DNA of 61,639 nt from an uncultured Leucobacter sp. (GCA_937967375.1 CALCJF010000029.1:1-61639), one strand, 5' to 3'. Numbered from the stretch's first letter, positions 8,838 to 17,273 are shown. Numbers and translations: made by a program. Notes: generated by a model not told the origin, from the letters alone.

Positions 8838-10563
8838 TTTTCTCGACGGCCTCGACCCCGAGCAACGCGAGGTTGCCGAGTGCCTGCGTGGCCCGGTCTC
8901 GGTGCTTGCCGGGGCTGGAACTGGCAAGACCCGCACACTGACGCACCGCATCGCGCACGGGGTGCGGGTCGGCGCCTACGCGCCCGAACGAGTGCTCGCG
9001 GTGACGTTCACACGCAAGGCTGCCGGAGAACTGCAGTCGCGCTTGCGTATGCTCGGCGCTGCCGGGGTGCGGGCGCAGACCTTTCACGGTGCCGCGCTCG
9101 CTCAGCTCAGCTTCTTCTGGCCCCAGCTTGTCGGCGGCGCGGCTCCACAGGTGATCTCGGGCAAGGTGCCGGTGGTGTCGCAGGCGGTCGAGTCGCTCGG
9201 GCTGCGGCTGCCTGGCGAAACCCTGCGCGACATCGCCGCCGAGATCGAATGGCGCAAGGTCTCGATGCTCGACCTCGACAGCTATGCCGCGAAGTTGGTC
9301 TCGGCAGGTAACCCCCGGCCAGTGCCTGCGGGGGTGAGTGCCGAGCAACTGCTCGACATTCACGAGAAGTACGCTGCGGTGCTCACCGAGCGACGGCAGA
9401 TCGACTTTGAAGACGTGCTCGTGCTCACCACGGGCATGCTCGAAACCGAACCGCGAGCTGCGGTGCAGGTGCGTGAGCGCTACCGCTTCTTCACGGTTGA
9501 CGAGTACCAAGACGTCTCGCCGCTGCAGCATGCGATGCTGCGGGTGTGGCTCGGCGATCGCGACGAGCTGTGCGTTGTCGGCGATGCGAGCCAGACCATT
9601 TATAGTTTTGCCGGCGCCTCGAGCTCATACCTTCTTCGGTTTGGGCACGAGCACCCCGGCGCGCGCGAGTTTCGGCTCGAGCGCAACTATCGTTCGACGG
9701 AGCCGATCGTTCGGGTTGCGAACCAGCTGATGCGAGGGCGACCGGGCGCGCTCACTCTGCATGCCGAACGGGGTGAACCCGCTCAGGCCGAGACCGGCAC
9801 AGAGTTCGGGCAGGCCTCACGCCCCGCCCCAGTCACCGCTGAATGGTTTGCGAACGAGCACGACGAAGCGCGAGCGGTCGCCGCGGCGATTCGCGAGAGC
9901 ATCGCCGCGGGGGTGCCCGCGAGCGAGATTGCGGTGCTCTATCGGGCGAACGCGCAGTCAGCCGTGATCGAGGGTGAGTTGCAGGCCAACGGTATTTCTG
10001 CGCGGGTGCATGGCGCACAGCGCTTCTTCGACCGTGCCGAGGTGCGTCAGGCCGTGATGTTGATGCGCGGTCAAGCGAAAGTCGCAGACGACCGACCTCT
10101 CTTCCAAGTGGTGAGCGATGTGCTTCGGGCGTGCGGCTGGAACGCTACCTCGCCCGAGGGCGGCGCCGCGCGCGAGCGCTGGGACGCGTTGAATGCGATT
10201 CTGACGCTGCTCGATGAGCAACCCGAGGGTACGACGATGCAGTCGTTCAGCGAAGAACTGCTCGAACGCTCGCGGGCGCACCATGAGCCGACGGTTGAGT
10301 CGGTGACGCTCAGTGCGGTGCACTCCGCGAAGGGTCTCGAATGGAGACTCGTGCACCTGATTGGTATGAGCGAGGGGCTGCTTCCGAACTCGTACGCCGA
10401 CGACGATGAGTCGATTGACGAGGAGCGTCGTTTGGCATACGTCGCGTTCACTCGCGCTCGCGACGAGCTTCGTATCTCGGGAACCGCGGGATCTGGCGCG
10501 CAGGCTCGGCGACCCTCTCGTTTCGTGGCCGAGGCCGGAGTGGTTTTCGGCGCACACCGCTAG
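8827..10563 (+). CDS. uvrD2: UvrD2-like ATP-dependent DNA helicase, short form
   Basis: SF1A 3'-5' helicase. Motifs in order are GAGTGKTRT (~30), TFTRKAAGEL, TFHGAAL, DEYQDVS (~226), GDASQTIYSFAGA, NYRSTEPIV, LYRANAQS, SAVHSAKGLEW and YVAFTRARDEL. It is 578 aa and stops soon after motif VI. Mycobacterial UvrD2 (~700 aa) continues with a tetracysteine linker and an HRDC domain, and neither is present here. The GTG start at 8827 lies inside nudC, so the two genes are probably co-translated. Its stop overlaps the convergent TOMM-binding-like gene by 4 bp. Confidence 0.85.
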   Translation: MSSDFLDGLDPEQREVAECLRGPVSVLAGAGTGKTRTLTHRIAHGVRVGAYAPERVLAVTFTRKAAGELQSRLRMLGAAGVRAQTFHGAALAQLSFFWPQLVGGAAPQVISGKVPVVSQAVESLGLRLPGETLRDIAAEIEWRKVSMLDLDSYAAKLVSAGNPRPVPAGVSAEQLLDIHEKYAAVLTERRQIDFEDVLVLTTGMLETEPRAAVQVRERYRFFTVDEYQDVSPLQHAMLRVWLGDRDELCVVGDASQTIYSFAGASSSYLLRFGHEHPGAREFRLERNYRSTEPIVRVANQLMRGRPGALTLHAERGEPAQAETGTEFGQASRPAPVTAEWFANEHDEARAVAAAIRESIAAGVPASEIAVLYRANAQSAVIEGELQANGISARVHGAQRFFDRAEVRQAVMLMRGQAKVADDRPLFQVVSDVLRACGWNATSPEGGAARERWDALNAILTLLDEQPEGTTMQSFSEELLERSRAHHEPTVESVTLSAVHSAKGLEWRLVHLIGMSEGLLPNSYADDDESIDEERRLAYVAFTRARDELRISGTAGSGAQARRPSRFVAEAGVVFGAHR

Positions 10564-11435
10564 CGTGCGTCTCGAGAGAGGCCGCACCCGCACTCTGGAT
10601 GGGGCAAGACGTTTTCTGCGGCCGGGGCATAGAGGGGCCTGCCGTTGCGAACAGGAAACCGCAGCCGCACGGACCTGTCAGACAGCGTCTCTGCCTGCCA
10701 CTGCCTGAACGCAATCAGCGCAAGTGAAGCCGCGAGTTCCGCGCACGCTAAGGTCTCAGATGAGGGTGTGGCCCGAACGATCTGGGCGGCTAGCACTGCG
10801 ATCAGCGGGTCGGCATCGACTCGATTCAGCTCGACACAGGCAAGGCAGGGTGATCTCCCTGGCAGCACGAGCGGCCCCGCGAACACGCTGTGGTCGGTGA
10901 GGCAGATCGGAAAGTGTGGCACTCCGCTGCTAAAGAGTTGATGGGGCACGGTTGCCGCGCCGAAAAAGCGTTCGATGATGACGGCAAACTCGGGGATGGG
11001 CGGGGGAGAAGACGCCGTCTCGTCAGGTCGCACCGATGGCACGATCGTCGAAGACACTCCCTCACGGGCAAAGAGCCGTTGCAACTCGGCAGCGAACGCT
11101 CCCTGACCGATCACGTGAAGCTCGGGCGCTGAACGACGCGCTCGGCGAACCTCTGCAGTGCGCGAAGACGCCTTCGACCCACGAACCCGCACCAGCACGG
11201 GTGCGAGCCGTTGCAACAGCGAGTGCTGCTCCGCGGCGGAAAGCCCGCACTTCTTCGCCACCATCGGCAGCTCGCGGGTGCTTACTCCCTTGCTCAGTTT
11301 GCCGATGAAGCGCTGCTCCTGAGGCGTCGGTGCAAGAAGCCGCGCCTGCGCGGTTTCAAAACCGATGCGCAGCGTCTCGGTGCTCTCCCAGCAGAGCGGA
11401 AACGTTGGGTCGAGTTGCAAGCTTTCAGATCTCAT
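10560..11435 (-). CDS. TOMM leader-peptide-binding / E1-like cyclodehydratase-domain protein (orphan)
   Basis: Resembles the ThiF/E1-like proteins annotated as cyclodehydratase or 'TOMM precursor leader peptide-binding protein'. Diagnostic segments are AGPLVLPGRSPCLACVEL (~185-203) with a CxxC, and a C-terminal ECGCG, which together would hold a structural zinc. The N-terminal ~80 residues look like the winged-helix leader-recognition region, and HVIGQGAFAAEL (~125-135) starts a Rossmann-like unit. In RiPP clusters such a protein presents a precursor to a YcaO enzyme, but no YcaO or dehydrogenase is present here. A related gene occupies this position next to uvrD2 in other actinobacteria, suggesting a housekeeping role. 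I prefer the ATG at 11435 over the earlier ATG at 11480 by comparison with family N-termini. Confidence 0.65.
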   Translation of the reverse strand: MRSESLQLDPTFPLCWESTETLRIGFETAQARLLAPTPQEQRFIGKLSKGVSTRELPMVAKKCGLSAAEQHSLLQRLAPVLVRVRGSKASSRTAEVRRARRSAPELHVIGQGAFAAELQRLFAREGVSSTIVPSVRPDETASSPPPIPEFAVIIERFFGAATVPHQLFSSGVPHFPICLTDHSVFAGPLVLPGRSPCLACVELNRVDADPLIAVLAAQIVRATPSSETLACAELAASLALIAFRQWQAETLSDRSVRLRFPVRNGRPLYAPAAENVLPHPECGCGLSRDAR

Positions 11436-11500
11436 CTGCCCATCATGCGGCAGACATCGACTCGATACCGGGTTATGCACAGGTCACGCGCAAAACGCAC
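11432..11500 (-). other. Candidate 22-codon ORF coupled to the TOMM-like gene
   Basis: A GTG-initiated frame of 22 codons on the minus strand, preceded by GGGGAG four bases upstream. Its TGA overlaps the ATG of the E1-like gene as ATGA. The peptide contains two Cys, one Thr and several Arg. It may be a coupling leader ORF, a very small substrate peptide, or chance. At 22 residues it is shorter than known TOMM precursors. Confidence 0.2.
11473..11481 (+). promoter_or_regulatory. DnaA-box-like site (TTATGCACA)
   Basis: TTATGCACA fits the relaxed DnaA-box consensus TTWTNCACA. It sits within CGGGTTATGCACAG, a 14-mer that recurs exactly at 39562-39575 in another intergenic region. The 135-bp gap 11436-11570 holds this site, the mini-ORF, and no other gene that I can support. 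Confidence 0.35.
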
Positions 11501-11570
11501 GAATCTCCCCTGCTGTGAGCGACAAGCCGCCCGGCCGGGGGATCCCGCGTGTGTGTCGACGAAACGCGAT

Positions 11571-12983
11571 CTAGACGGGCGGTGGCTGCAACGGATCTTG
11601 CGATGTGCCGCTCTCGTTGCCAGCCTCGCCCGCGTCGAGCAGCTCGGCGAGGGCACGATCGAAGTCATCAGTAGGCGCGGCTGCCGGGGTAGCCCCGTCG
11701 AGCCCGAGCCGCTCGAGCAGGCGAGCCGGGTGATCCATCTCTTCTGCGGTGGGCAGCAGATCTGGGTGCGCCCAAAGCGCATCGCGTCGTTCGATGCCCC
11801 CGCGTTCGGCGACCAGCCGCCAGAGCGACGCTGCCTCGCGCATTCTTCGCGGGCGAAGCTCGAGGCCCACCAGCGTGCTGAACGCGTGCTCTGCAGGGCC
11901 GCCGACGGCCCGCCTGCGGCGCACCATCTCGGCGATTGCCTCGCTGCCGGGCAGGCGAGAGACCGCGGTTTCGGTGACCGCGTCGACCCAGCCCTCGATC
12001 AGGGCGAGCATGGTCTCGAGACGTTCGAGCGCGGCCTGTTGCGCGGGAGTCTTCGGTGGAATCAGGGCGCCGCTCGAAACGAGTTGCTGCATGGCCTCAG
12101 TGTCTGACGGGTCGATGTCGCGGGCGAGCTCTTCGATCTGAGTGGTGTCGATGCTCATGCCGCGCGCGTAGTCGGTCACCGCCGAGATCAGGTGCAGTCG
12201 AAGCCATCGGGTGTGACGAAACAGCCTCGCGTGCGCCAGCTCGCGTACCGCGAGATACAGCGTGACCGCCTCGGCGTCTTGTTCGAGCCCCTCAGCGAAA
12301 GCGCTGAGGCCACTGGGAATCAACGCGCCACCCTCGCGCCCCTGCCCTTCGAAAAGTGGGATCCCGACATCGCCGCCCGCTGCGACCTCGCTGGCGAGCT
12401 TGCCGATGACCTGGCCGAGCTGGGTTGCGAAGAGCGCCCCGGCCACGCTGCGCAGCATCGGGGCGATGCCGCCGAATGCGTCGCCGAGCTGTTCGGGCAG
12501 TTGACTACTGATCGCATCGGTGAGCGCGCGGGTGATCGATTCGGCGACGGGCTCAGAGAGACCGATCCAGGTGTCAATCGTCTGCTGCACCCACTCAACC
12601 CGGGTGAGGGTACGCGGCGCATCCGAGGTCGTGCCGACCTCGGTCGCCTCGTCTAGCCAGAGCGCGGCGACGGGAAACGCGCGCTGAGCGGCGGCAGGGT
12701 CGGCGGATTGCGCACCCTGCGAGGCCACGTCGATCGCGATGCGCCTGGTCACCGACCAATCGATCTCATTTGATGGGTTCTGCATTGCCTGTTGCAGTGT
12801 CGCGAACAGTCCCTGGAGCGCCGCGGGGTCACCGGAAAGTCCGGCTGCTTTCGCCAGTGCAGCGGGATCGATGCCGCCGTTCGAAGTCTGGCCTGAGAGC
12901 ATCTCGTTCAGCATGCGCTGCAACTCGTTCAGGGCGTCTTCGTTCGGCTTGTCGGCAGAATCGTCGGGTTCGCGATCGTTCAT
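11571..12983 (-). CDS. Zinc-dependent metalloprotease-like protein (DUF2342 / zincin-2 family)
   Basis: Conserved actinobacterial protein (470 aa) of the DUF2342/TIGR03624-type family, comparable to Rv3195. A charged N-terminus leads into an alanine-rich region and the family core VTLYLAVRELAHARLFRH (~240-257), followed by a helix with DYARGM. The classical HExxH zinc motif is absent at the expected place (RELAH instead), so protease activity is doubtful. The tail is acidic with a Pro-rich end. The start at 12983 was chosen because TAGCGT lies seven bases upstream on the minus strand, and an earlier ATG would add a stretch unlike the family. It is divergent from the UPF0182 gene, as in mycobacteria. 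Confidence 0.7.
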   Translation of the reverse strand: MNDREPDDSADKPNEDALNELQRMLNEMLSGQTSNGGIDPAALAKAAGLSGDPAALQGLFATLQQAMQNPSNEIDWSVTRRIAIDVASQGAQSADPAAAQRAFPVAALWLDEATEVGTTSDAPRTLTRVEWVQQTIDTWIGLSEPVAESITRALTDAISSQLPEQLGDAFGGIAPMLRSVAGALFATQLGQVIGKLASEVAAGGDVGIPLFEGQGREGGALIPSGLSAFAEGLEQDAEAVTLYLAVRELAHARLFRHTRWLRLHLISAVTDYARGMSIDTTQIEELARDIDPSDTEAMQQLVSSGALIPPKTPAQQAALERLETMLALIEGWVDAVTETAVSRLPGSEAIAEMVRRRRAVGGPAEHAFSTLVGLELRPRRMREAASLWRLVAERGGIERRDALWAHPDLLPTAEEMDHPARLLERLGLDGATPAAAPTDDFDRALAELLDAGEAGNESGTSQDPLQPPPV

Positions 12984-12990
12984 GAGTTCC

Positions 12991-12996
12991 ACGCTA
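12991..12996 (-). promoter_or_regulatory. -10 element (TAGCGT), leaderless start
   Basis: On the minus strand TAGCGT ends seven bases before the ATG at 12983, with no ribosome-binding site between. The remaining divergent interval to 13172 includes a TAGGGT near 13123 that may serve the UPF0182 gene. Confidence 0.5.
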
Positions 12997-13172
12997 CGGC
13001 ACGCACTGTGAAAACGGCCGGGAGCGCGCAAAATGGCGCCCATGAGCGTTGCGCTCACTGCGAACAGTGGTCGTAGGGCCGCCGCGATCCTTGAATTTCA
13101 GCATTCTTGTCAGGGGCGCTCGCTAGGGTGGAGGCACGCCAGAACCCGCACCTAGCTTAAGAGAGTTTCGAC

Positions 13173-16100
13173 GTGACTGACCCGACCAATGCTGCTCCAC
13201 AGGCTCGCCGCCGCCGACTTTCTCCCGTTGCGGTGACTGTCGTGCTCGTCGTGCTGCTCATTCTCGGTTTCCTTGGCGCTGCCTCGGTGATCACCGAGGT
13301 GCTCTGGTTCGATCAGCTGGGGTACCTGCCGGTGCTGCTGACGCAGTGGGTTGCTGCAGGAGCAATGTTTCTCATCGGCTTCTTCGCGATGGCGATTCCG
13401 GTGTTTTTCGCGATCGACATCGCCTACCGCAAGCGGCCGGTGTACGCACGACTCACCGCGCAGCTCGACCGCTATCAAGAGTTGGTTGAGCCGCTGCGCC
13501 GCCTGATCAAATGGAGCCTGCCTGCGGTGTTCGGCCTGTTCGGCGGCTTTGCCTCGGCCACCAGCTGGCAACAGGTACTGCTGTGGGTAAACTCTGCGCC
13601 GACCGGCCAGACCGACGCGGAGTTTGGGCTGGACGTTTCGTTCTTCATGTTCTCGCTACCTTTTTGGCAGGGCGTGCTGGGCTTCGCCTCGGCCGTAGTG
13701 CTGATCTGCTTGATTCTTGGGGTTGCCACAAGTTATCTCTACGGCGGAATCTCGTTCGCGGGCCGGGATGTGCGCGTCTCGAAAGCGACGCGCATTCAGG
13801 CTGCCGTGCTCGCATTCGTGTACCTCGCACTGCAGGGTGTCAGCCTCTGGCTCGATCGCTATGCCGCGCTCACAAATTACGACGGGCGTTTCACCGGAGC
13901 GACCTACACGGGCGTGCACGCAACGATTCCCGGCAAGCAGATTCTTGCCGGAATCGCGGTGCTCGTCGCGCTGCTCTTCCTGGTGACCGCCTTCACCGGC
14001 AAATGGCGTCTGCCGGTGATCGGCACTGCGCTGCTGTTGGTCTCTGCGCTCGTGGTGGGCGTCGGCTACCCCTGGACGATACAAGAGCTCCGCGTTCGCC
14101 CCGACGAGAAAAGCCTTGAGAGCGAGTACCTTGCGCGCAATATCGAGGCCACTCGGGCTGCGTATGGCATCGACAAGGTGCAGACCGAACGCTACGACGC
14201 GGTCACCGACGCAGAGCCGGGCCAGTTGCGTGGCGATGCGCAGACCACCGCGAACATTCGCATCATCGACCCAGAGATCGTTTCGCCCACATTTGCTCAG
14301 CTCGAACAGAGCAAGCAGTACTACCAGTTCCCTGAATCGCTCAGCGTTGACCGCTACGAGATCGATGGAAAGATCGAAGATACCGTCTCGGCGATCCGCG
14401 ATATCGACATCTCGGACCAGCAAGGTTGGTACAACCAGACGCTCGTTTACACGCACGGTTACGGCCTGGTCGCCTCATACGGCAACCAGCGCTCGGCGAG
14501 TGGGGAGCCTGTGTTTCTCGAGAGCGGGATTCCGACAAGCGGGCGTCTGGGCGAGTTTCAGCCGCGCGTGTACTTCGGCATGAACTCTCCCGAATACTCC
14601 ATCGTCGGCGGCAAGCGGGATAAGCCGATCGAGATTGACTACCCCGCAGATGAGGCACAGACGCCAGCGGCTGCCGAGGGAGACGCCTCGAGCGCAGATG
14701 CGTCGGCCACTGAGGGCGAGGCTGCAGCTGGCGCCAAGAGCGACGACGTCGAGGCAGGCCAGGCCGCAACTGTCGAAGAAACTGATGGTGGAAAGCAGAA
14801 CCTGACCACCTTCTCGGGCAACGGTGGTCCCGAGCTCGGCAACATCTTTACCAAACTCATCTACGCGCTGAAGTTTCAGGCCATGGAGATCGTGCTCTCG
14901 GGCGCAGTAGTCGACGGTTCGCAGATTCTCTACGACCGTAACCCCGTCGATCGCGTGAAGAAGGTGGCTCCGTACCTCACGATCGACTCCTCGCCGTACG
15001 CCTCCGTCGTTGACGGCGAGGTCGTGTGGATCGTCGACGGGTATACCACTTCGGACCAGTACCCCTACTCGGAGATGAACGACTTCAACTCGCTCATCGT
15101 CGACGCAGACAACCCGCGTCAGAACCCGCTCGCGAAGCCGGTCAACTACATTCGCAACTCAGTAAAGGCAACGGTGAACGCCTACGACGGCAGCGTGAAA
15201 CTGTTCGCCTGGGACACCGAAGACCCCCTGCTGCAGGCGTGGAGCAAGGTATACCCCGACACGCTGCAGCCGGTGTCGAAGATGAGCGGCGACCTGCTCA
15301 GCCACGTGCGCTACCCGAGCGACCTGTTCAAAGTGCAGCGCGAGATGCTCTCCACCTATCACGTGACCGATGCTGGCGCGTTCTACTCAGAAGAAGACGC
15401 GTGGCGCACTCCCGATGATCCTGTAGCGGCGGCGAAGGCCGGTGCGAATAGCGTCGGTGATGTGCCCAGGCAGCCGGCGTACTACCTCACGCTTGCCGCG
15501 GGCAAAGATGCTGAGCCGAACTTCTCGATCTACTCGACCTACATTCCGGCGGCGAGAGGTAAGGACGCCCGAAACATCCTTACCGGCTACCTCGCAGCAA
15601 ACTCGAACGCGGGCAATGTCGACGGGAAAGTCTCCGAAGACTACGGCACCCTGAAGCTGCTGACACTGCCCAAGGGCAATTCGGTGCCTGGCCCCGGCCA
15701 GGTGCAGAACAGCTTCACCACCGACGACAAGGTCACCGGCCTCTTGAACATCCTTCGACAGGGTGACTCGAGCCGGGTGATCAGCGGCAACCTGCTGACG
15801 CTACCCGTCGGCGGAGGCCTGCTCTACGTGCAGCCGGTCTACGTGCAGGCCGCGTCTGACACGAGCTTTCCGATCCTGCGCAAGGTGTTGGTGTCGTTCG
15901 GTGACCAGATCGCGTTTGAGGACACGCTCGATGCAGCCCTTGACGACCTGTTCGGCGGAAACTCGGGCGCTTCGGCAGGTGACGGCGACGTGACCCCGGG
16001 TGACGGAGCCTCGGGTGATGGCTCGACCGGTGCCGAGGAACCAGCTGTGCCAGACGGTGAGACTGCGACACCGGGGGACGGCTCGGGCACCACTTCGGCG

Positions 16101-16241
16101 GCACTTACCCAGGCGCTGCGCGACATGAAGCAAGCCATCGCCGACCGTGACGACGCCATGAAGGCAGGCGACTGGGCGGCTTATGGTGAGGCGGATGCTC
16201 GTCTCCGTGACGCGATCACGAAGGCGCTTGAAGCACAGTAA
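13173..16241 (+). CDS. UPF0182 family integral membrane protein
   Basis: Large conserved actinobacterial/cyanobacterial membrane protein (COG1615), 1022 aa, function unknown. Seven hydrophobic helices are visible in the first 300 residues (about 17-43, 58-84, 115-138, 162-192, 210-228, 253-275, 280-300). They are followed by a long, probably extracytoplasmic domain. Two stretches look lineage-specific: an Ala/Glu/Asp/Ser-rich insertion at about 490-545, and a Gly/Asp/Thr-rich segment at about 930-975. A short helical region closes the protein. GTG start at 13173 with GAGAG about eight bases upstream. Position next to the zincin gene matches Rv3193c. Confidence 0.85.
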   Translation: MTDPTNAAPQARRRRLSPVAVTVVLVVLLILGFLGAASVITEVLWFDQLGYLPVLLTQWVAAGAMFLIGFFAMAIPVFFAIDIAYRKRPVYARLTAQLDRYQELVEPLRRLIKWSLPAVFGLFGGFASATSWQQVLLWVNSAPTGQTDAEFGLDVSFFMFSLPFWQGVLGFASAVVLICLILGVATSYLYGGISFAGRDVRVSKATRIQAAVLAFVYLALQGVSLWLDRYAALTNYDGRFTGATYTGVHATIPGKQILAGIAVLVALLFLVTAFTGKWRLPVIGTALLLVSALVVGVGYPWTIQELRVRPDEKSLESEYLARNIEATRAAYGIDKVQTERYDAVTDAEPGQLRGDAQTTANIRIIDPEIVSPTFAQLEQSKQYYQFPESLSVDRYEIDGKIEDTVSAIRDIDISDQQGWYNQTLVYTHGYGLVASYGNQRSASGEPVFLESGIPTSGRLGEFQPRVYFGMNSPEYSIVGGKRDKPIEIDYPADEAQTPAAAEGDASSADASATEGEAAAGAKSDDVEAGQAATVEETDGGKQNLTTFSGNGGPELGNIFTKLIYALKFQAMEIVLSGAVVDGSQILYDRNPVDRVKKVAPYLTIDSSPYASVVDGEVVWIVDGYTTSDQYPYSEMNDFNSLIVDADNPRQNPLAKPVNYIRNSVKATVNAYDGSVKLFAWDTEDPLLQAWSKVYPDTLQPVSKMSGDLLSHVRYPSDLFKVQREMLSTYHVTDAGAFYSEEDAWRTPDDPVAAAKAGANSVGDVPRQPAYYLTLAAGKDAEPNFSIYSTYIPAARGKDARNILTGYLAANSNAGNVDGKVSEDYGTLKLLTLPKGNSVPGPGQVQNSFTTDDKVTGLLNILRQGDSSRVISGNLLTLPVGGGLLYVQPVYVQAASDTSFPILRKVLVSFGDQIAFEDTLDAALDDLFGGNSGASAGDGDVTPGDGASGDGSTGAEEPAVPDGETATPGDGSGTTSAALTQALRDMKQAIADRDDAMKAGDWAAYGEADARLRDAITKALEAQ

Positions 16242-16284
16242 TCGGAGGCACAGGCTTCGTCGACTGCGAGTTGCCCCACGCTAA

Positions 16285-16347
16285 AAAGAATTTCCCTCGG
16301 AAACATCCTTCGTGGCACCCAGAAGGTGTTTCCGAGGGAAATTCTTT
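16285..16347. terminator. Long near-perfect hairpin downstream of UPF0182 gene
   Basis: Arms 16285-16311 and 16322-16347 are complementary over 26 bp with one bulged base and a 10-nt loop. The left arm begins AAAG and the right arm ends CTTT, followed by a pyrimidine-rich run, so it can act as a terminator for the gene ending at 16241. The length is unusual for a simple terminator. The rest of 16242-16454 holds only the tRNA promoter. Confidence 0.65.
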
Positions 16348-16413
16348 CTCTTTGCCCGATGGTTCGCTGTGGCGGGGTGGCCAGCGACGCCACGCCGTCC
16401 GGGCCGCGCCGAT

Positions 16414-16442
16414 TTGAACCGCACCAGGATGCGTGCTAAAGT
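16414..16442 (+). promoter_or_regulatory. Promoter of tRNA-fMet (TTGAAC-17-TAAAGT)
   Basis: TTGAAC at 16414-16419 and TAAAGT at 16437-16442 are separated by 17 bp, and the mature tRNA begins 12 bases further on. This is the most consensus-like sigma-A-type promoter seen in the window. Confidence 0.75.
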
Positions 16443-16454
16443 TAATTCTTGTGC

Positions 16455-16528
16455 CGCGGGGTGGAGCAGTTCGGTAGCTCGCCGGGCTCATAACCCGGAG
16501 GTCGCAGGTTCAAATCCTGTCCCCGCAA
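16455..16528 (+). tRNA. Initiator tRNA-fMet (CAT)
   Basis: Complete cloverleaf of 74 nt with anticodon CAU. Two hallmarks identify it as the initiator rather than elongator Met or Ile2: C1 faces A72 in an unpaired acceptor end (CGCGGGG against CCCCGCA), and the anticodon stem CCGGG/CCCGG carries three consecutive G-C pairs next to the loop. The discriminator base is A, and CCA is not encoded. The T arm GCAGG-TTCAAAT-CCTGT is standard. It is a single-gene unit with its own promoter and terminator. Confidence 0.95.
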
Positions 16529-16538
16529 CGATGAGATT

Positions 16539-16580
16539 GGCCCTGATCAGGTTTTTACCAGATCAGGGCCTTTCGCTTTT
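16539..16580 (+). terminator. Rho-independent terminator of tRNA-fMet
   Basis: GGCCCTGATC (16539-16548) pairs with GATCAGGGCC (16561-16570) around a 12-nt loop. It is followed by TTTCGCTTTT. Confidence 0.85.
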
Positions 16581-16610
16581 CTGATTCCAGATTGCCCACA
16601 TGGCGGCGGG

Positions 16611-17168
16611 TTAGCCCCGATACTGCTCCGGAAGCGCGGTCGAGCGGCCCCAGCCGGCACCCTTCGTGGCCTTCGTGATGAGCGGCCCAACTCGGTACGC
16701 CAGGGGAGTGGTAAGCGCGAGCGTCGTGTTGGAGTGGCCGACTCCCGGAAGTGCCACGATCATTTGAATCAACTCTTGTAATTCCGCGTGCGAGACCGCC
16801 CCGATGCGCACGAGCAGGTCTTCGCGCCCCGAGGTCGCGTGAATCTCCATGACCTCAGGAATTGCGGCGAGTAACTCGATGACATCGTCGAGTTTGCCCT
16901 GGTCGAGGGCAAGCGCCGCGAAGGCTTCGACAGTGATGCCGACCTCGACAAGATCGAGGCGTGGAGTGAACCCCCGCAGCAGCCCAGCCTCTGTGAGTCT
17001 GCGCAACCGAGACTGCGCGGTGTTGCGCGACACTCCGAGTTTGTCGGCGAGGTCGCCGATGCCTTGGCGGGCGTCTTGTTCGAGCAGCGCAATCAGTTCG
17101 CCGTCGAGTCGATCGATGCTGAGCATATTGCTCACTTTTGCCTCGCTTTGTGGGTATTTGCTTGTCAT
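16611..17168 (-). CDS. Lrp/AsnC family transcriptional regulator
   Basis: Feast/famine regulator, 185 aa. The N-terminal helix-turn-helix (about 35-60) contains LADKLGVSRNTAQSRLRRL. The C-terminal half is an AsnC ligand-binding RAM domain, with ATSGREDLLVRIG and a final TTTLAL-like strand (NTTLALTTPL). It is transcribed divergently from the ferredoxin oxidoreductase gene and probably controls it in response to an amino acid. The start is uncertain. A GTG at 17135 has a better ribosome site (GAGG five bases before), and it would remove 11 residues that look non-family. Confidence 0.85.
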   Translation of the reverse strand: MTSKYPQSEAKVSNMLSIDRLDGELIALLEQDARQGIGDLADKLGVSRNTAQSRLRRLTEAGLLRGFTPRLDLVEVGITVEAFAALALDQGKLDDVIELLAAIPEVMEIHATSGREDLLVRIGAVSHAELQELIQMIVALPGVGHSNTTLALTTPLAYRVGPLITKATKGAGWGRSTALPEQYRG

Positions 17169-17221
17169 TATGAGTAGTCGCGATGTGTTCAGTTGATTCA
17201 GATCGTCACTTGGTGGGATTC

Positions 17222-17273
17222 TAGTTCACATAATGATGAGCTGCGTGCTCAGGGTGAATCGAAGTGTGAACTA
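17222..17273. promoter_or_regulatory. Inverted repeat TAGTTCACA-N34-TGTGAACTA, candidate Lrp operator
   Basis: Perfect 9-bp inverted half-sites at 17222-17230 and 17265-17273 lie between the divergent Lrp gene and the oxidoreductase. The 43-bp centre-to-centre distance is about four helical turns, as expected for wrapping by an Lrp-type octamer. The operator role is inferred from position and symmetry. Confidence 0.45.

Noticed and set aside
16455..16528. Elongator tRNA-Met or tRNA-Ile2 (CAT)
   Set aside because: The C1-A72 mismatch and three G-C pairs in the anticodon stem identify the initiator tRNA.
16181..16584. Several short frames across the hairpin and tRNA
   Set aside because: They cross a structured RNA gene, a terminator and a promoter, and have no ribosome sites or family features.
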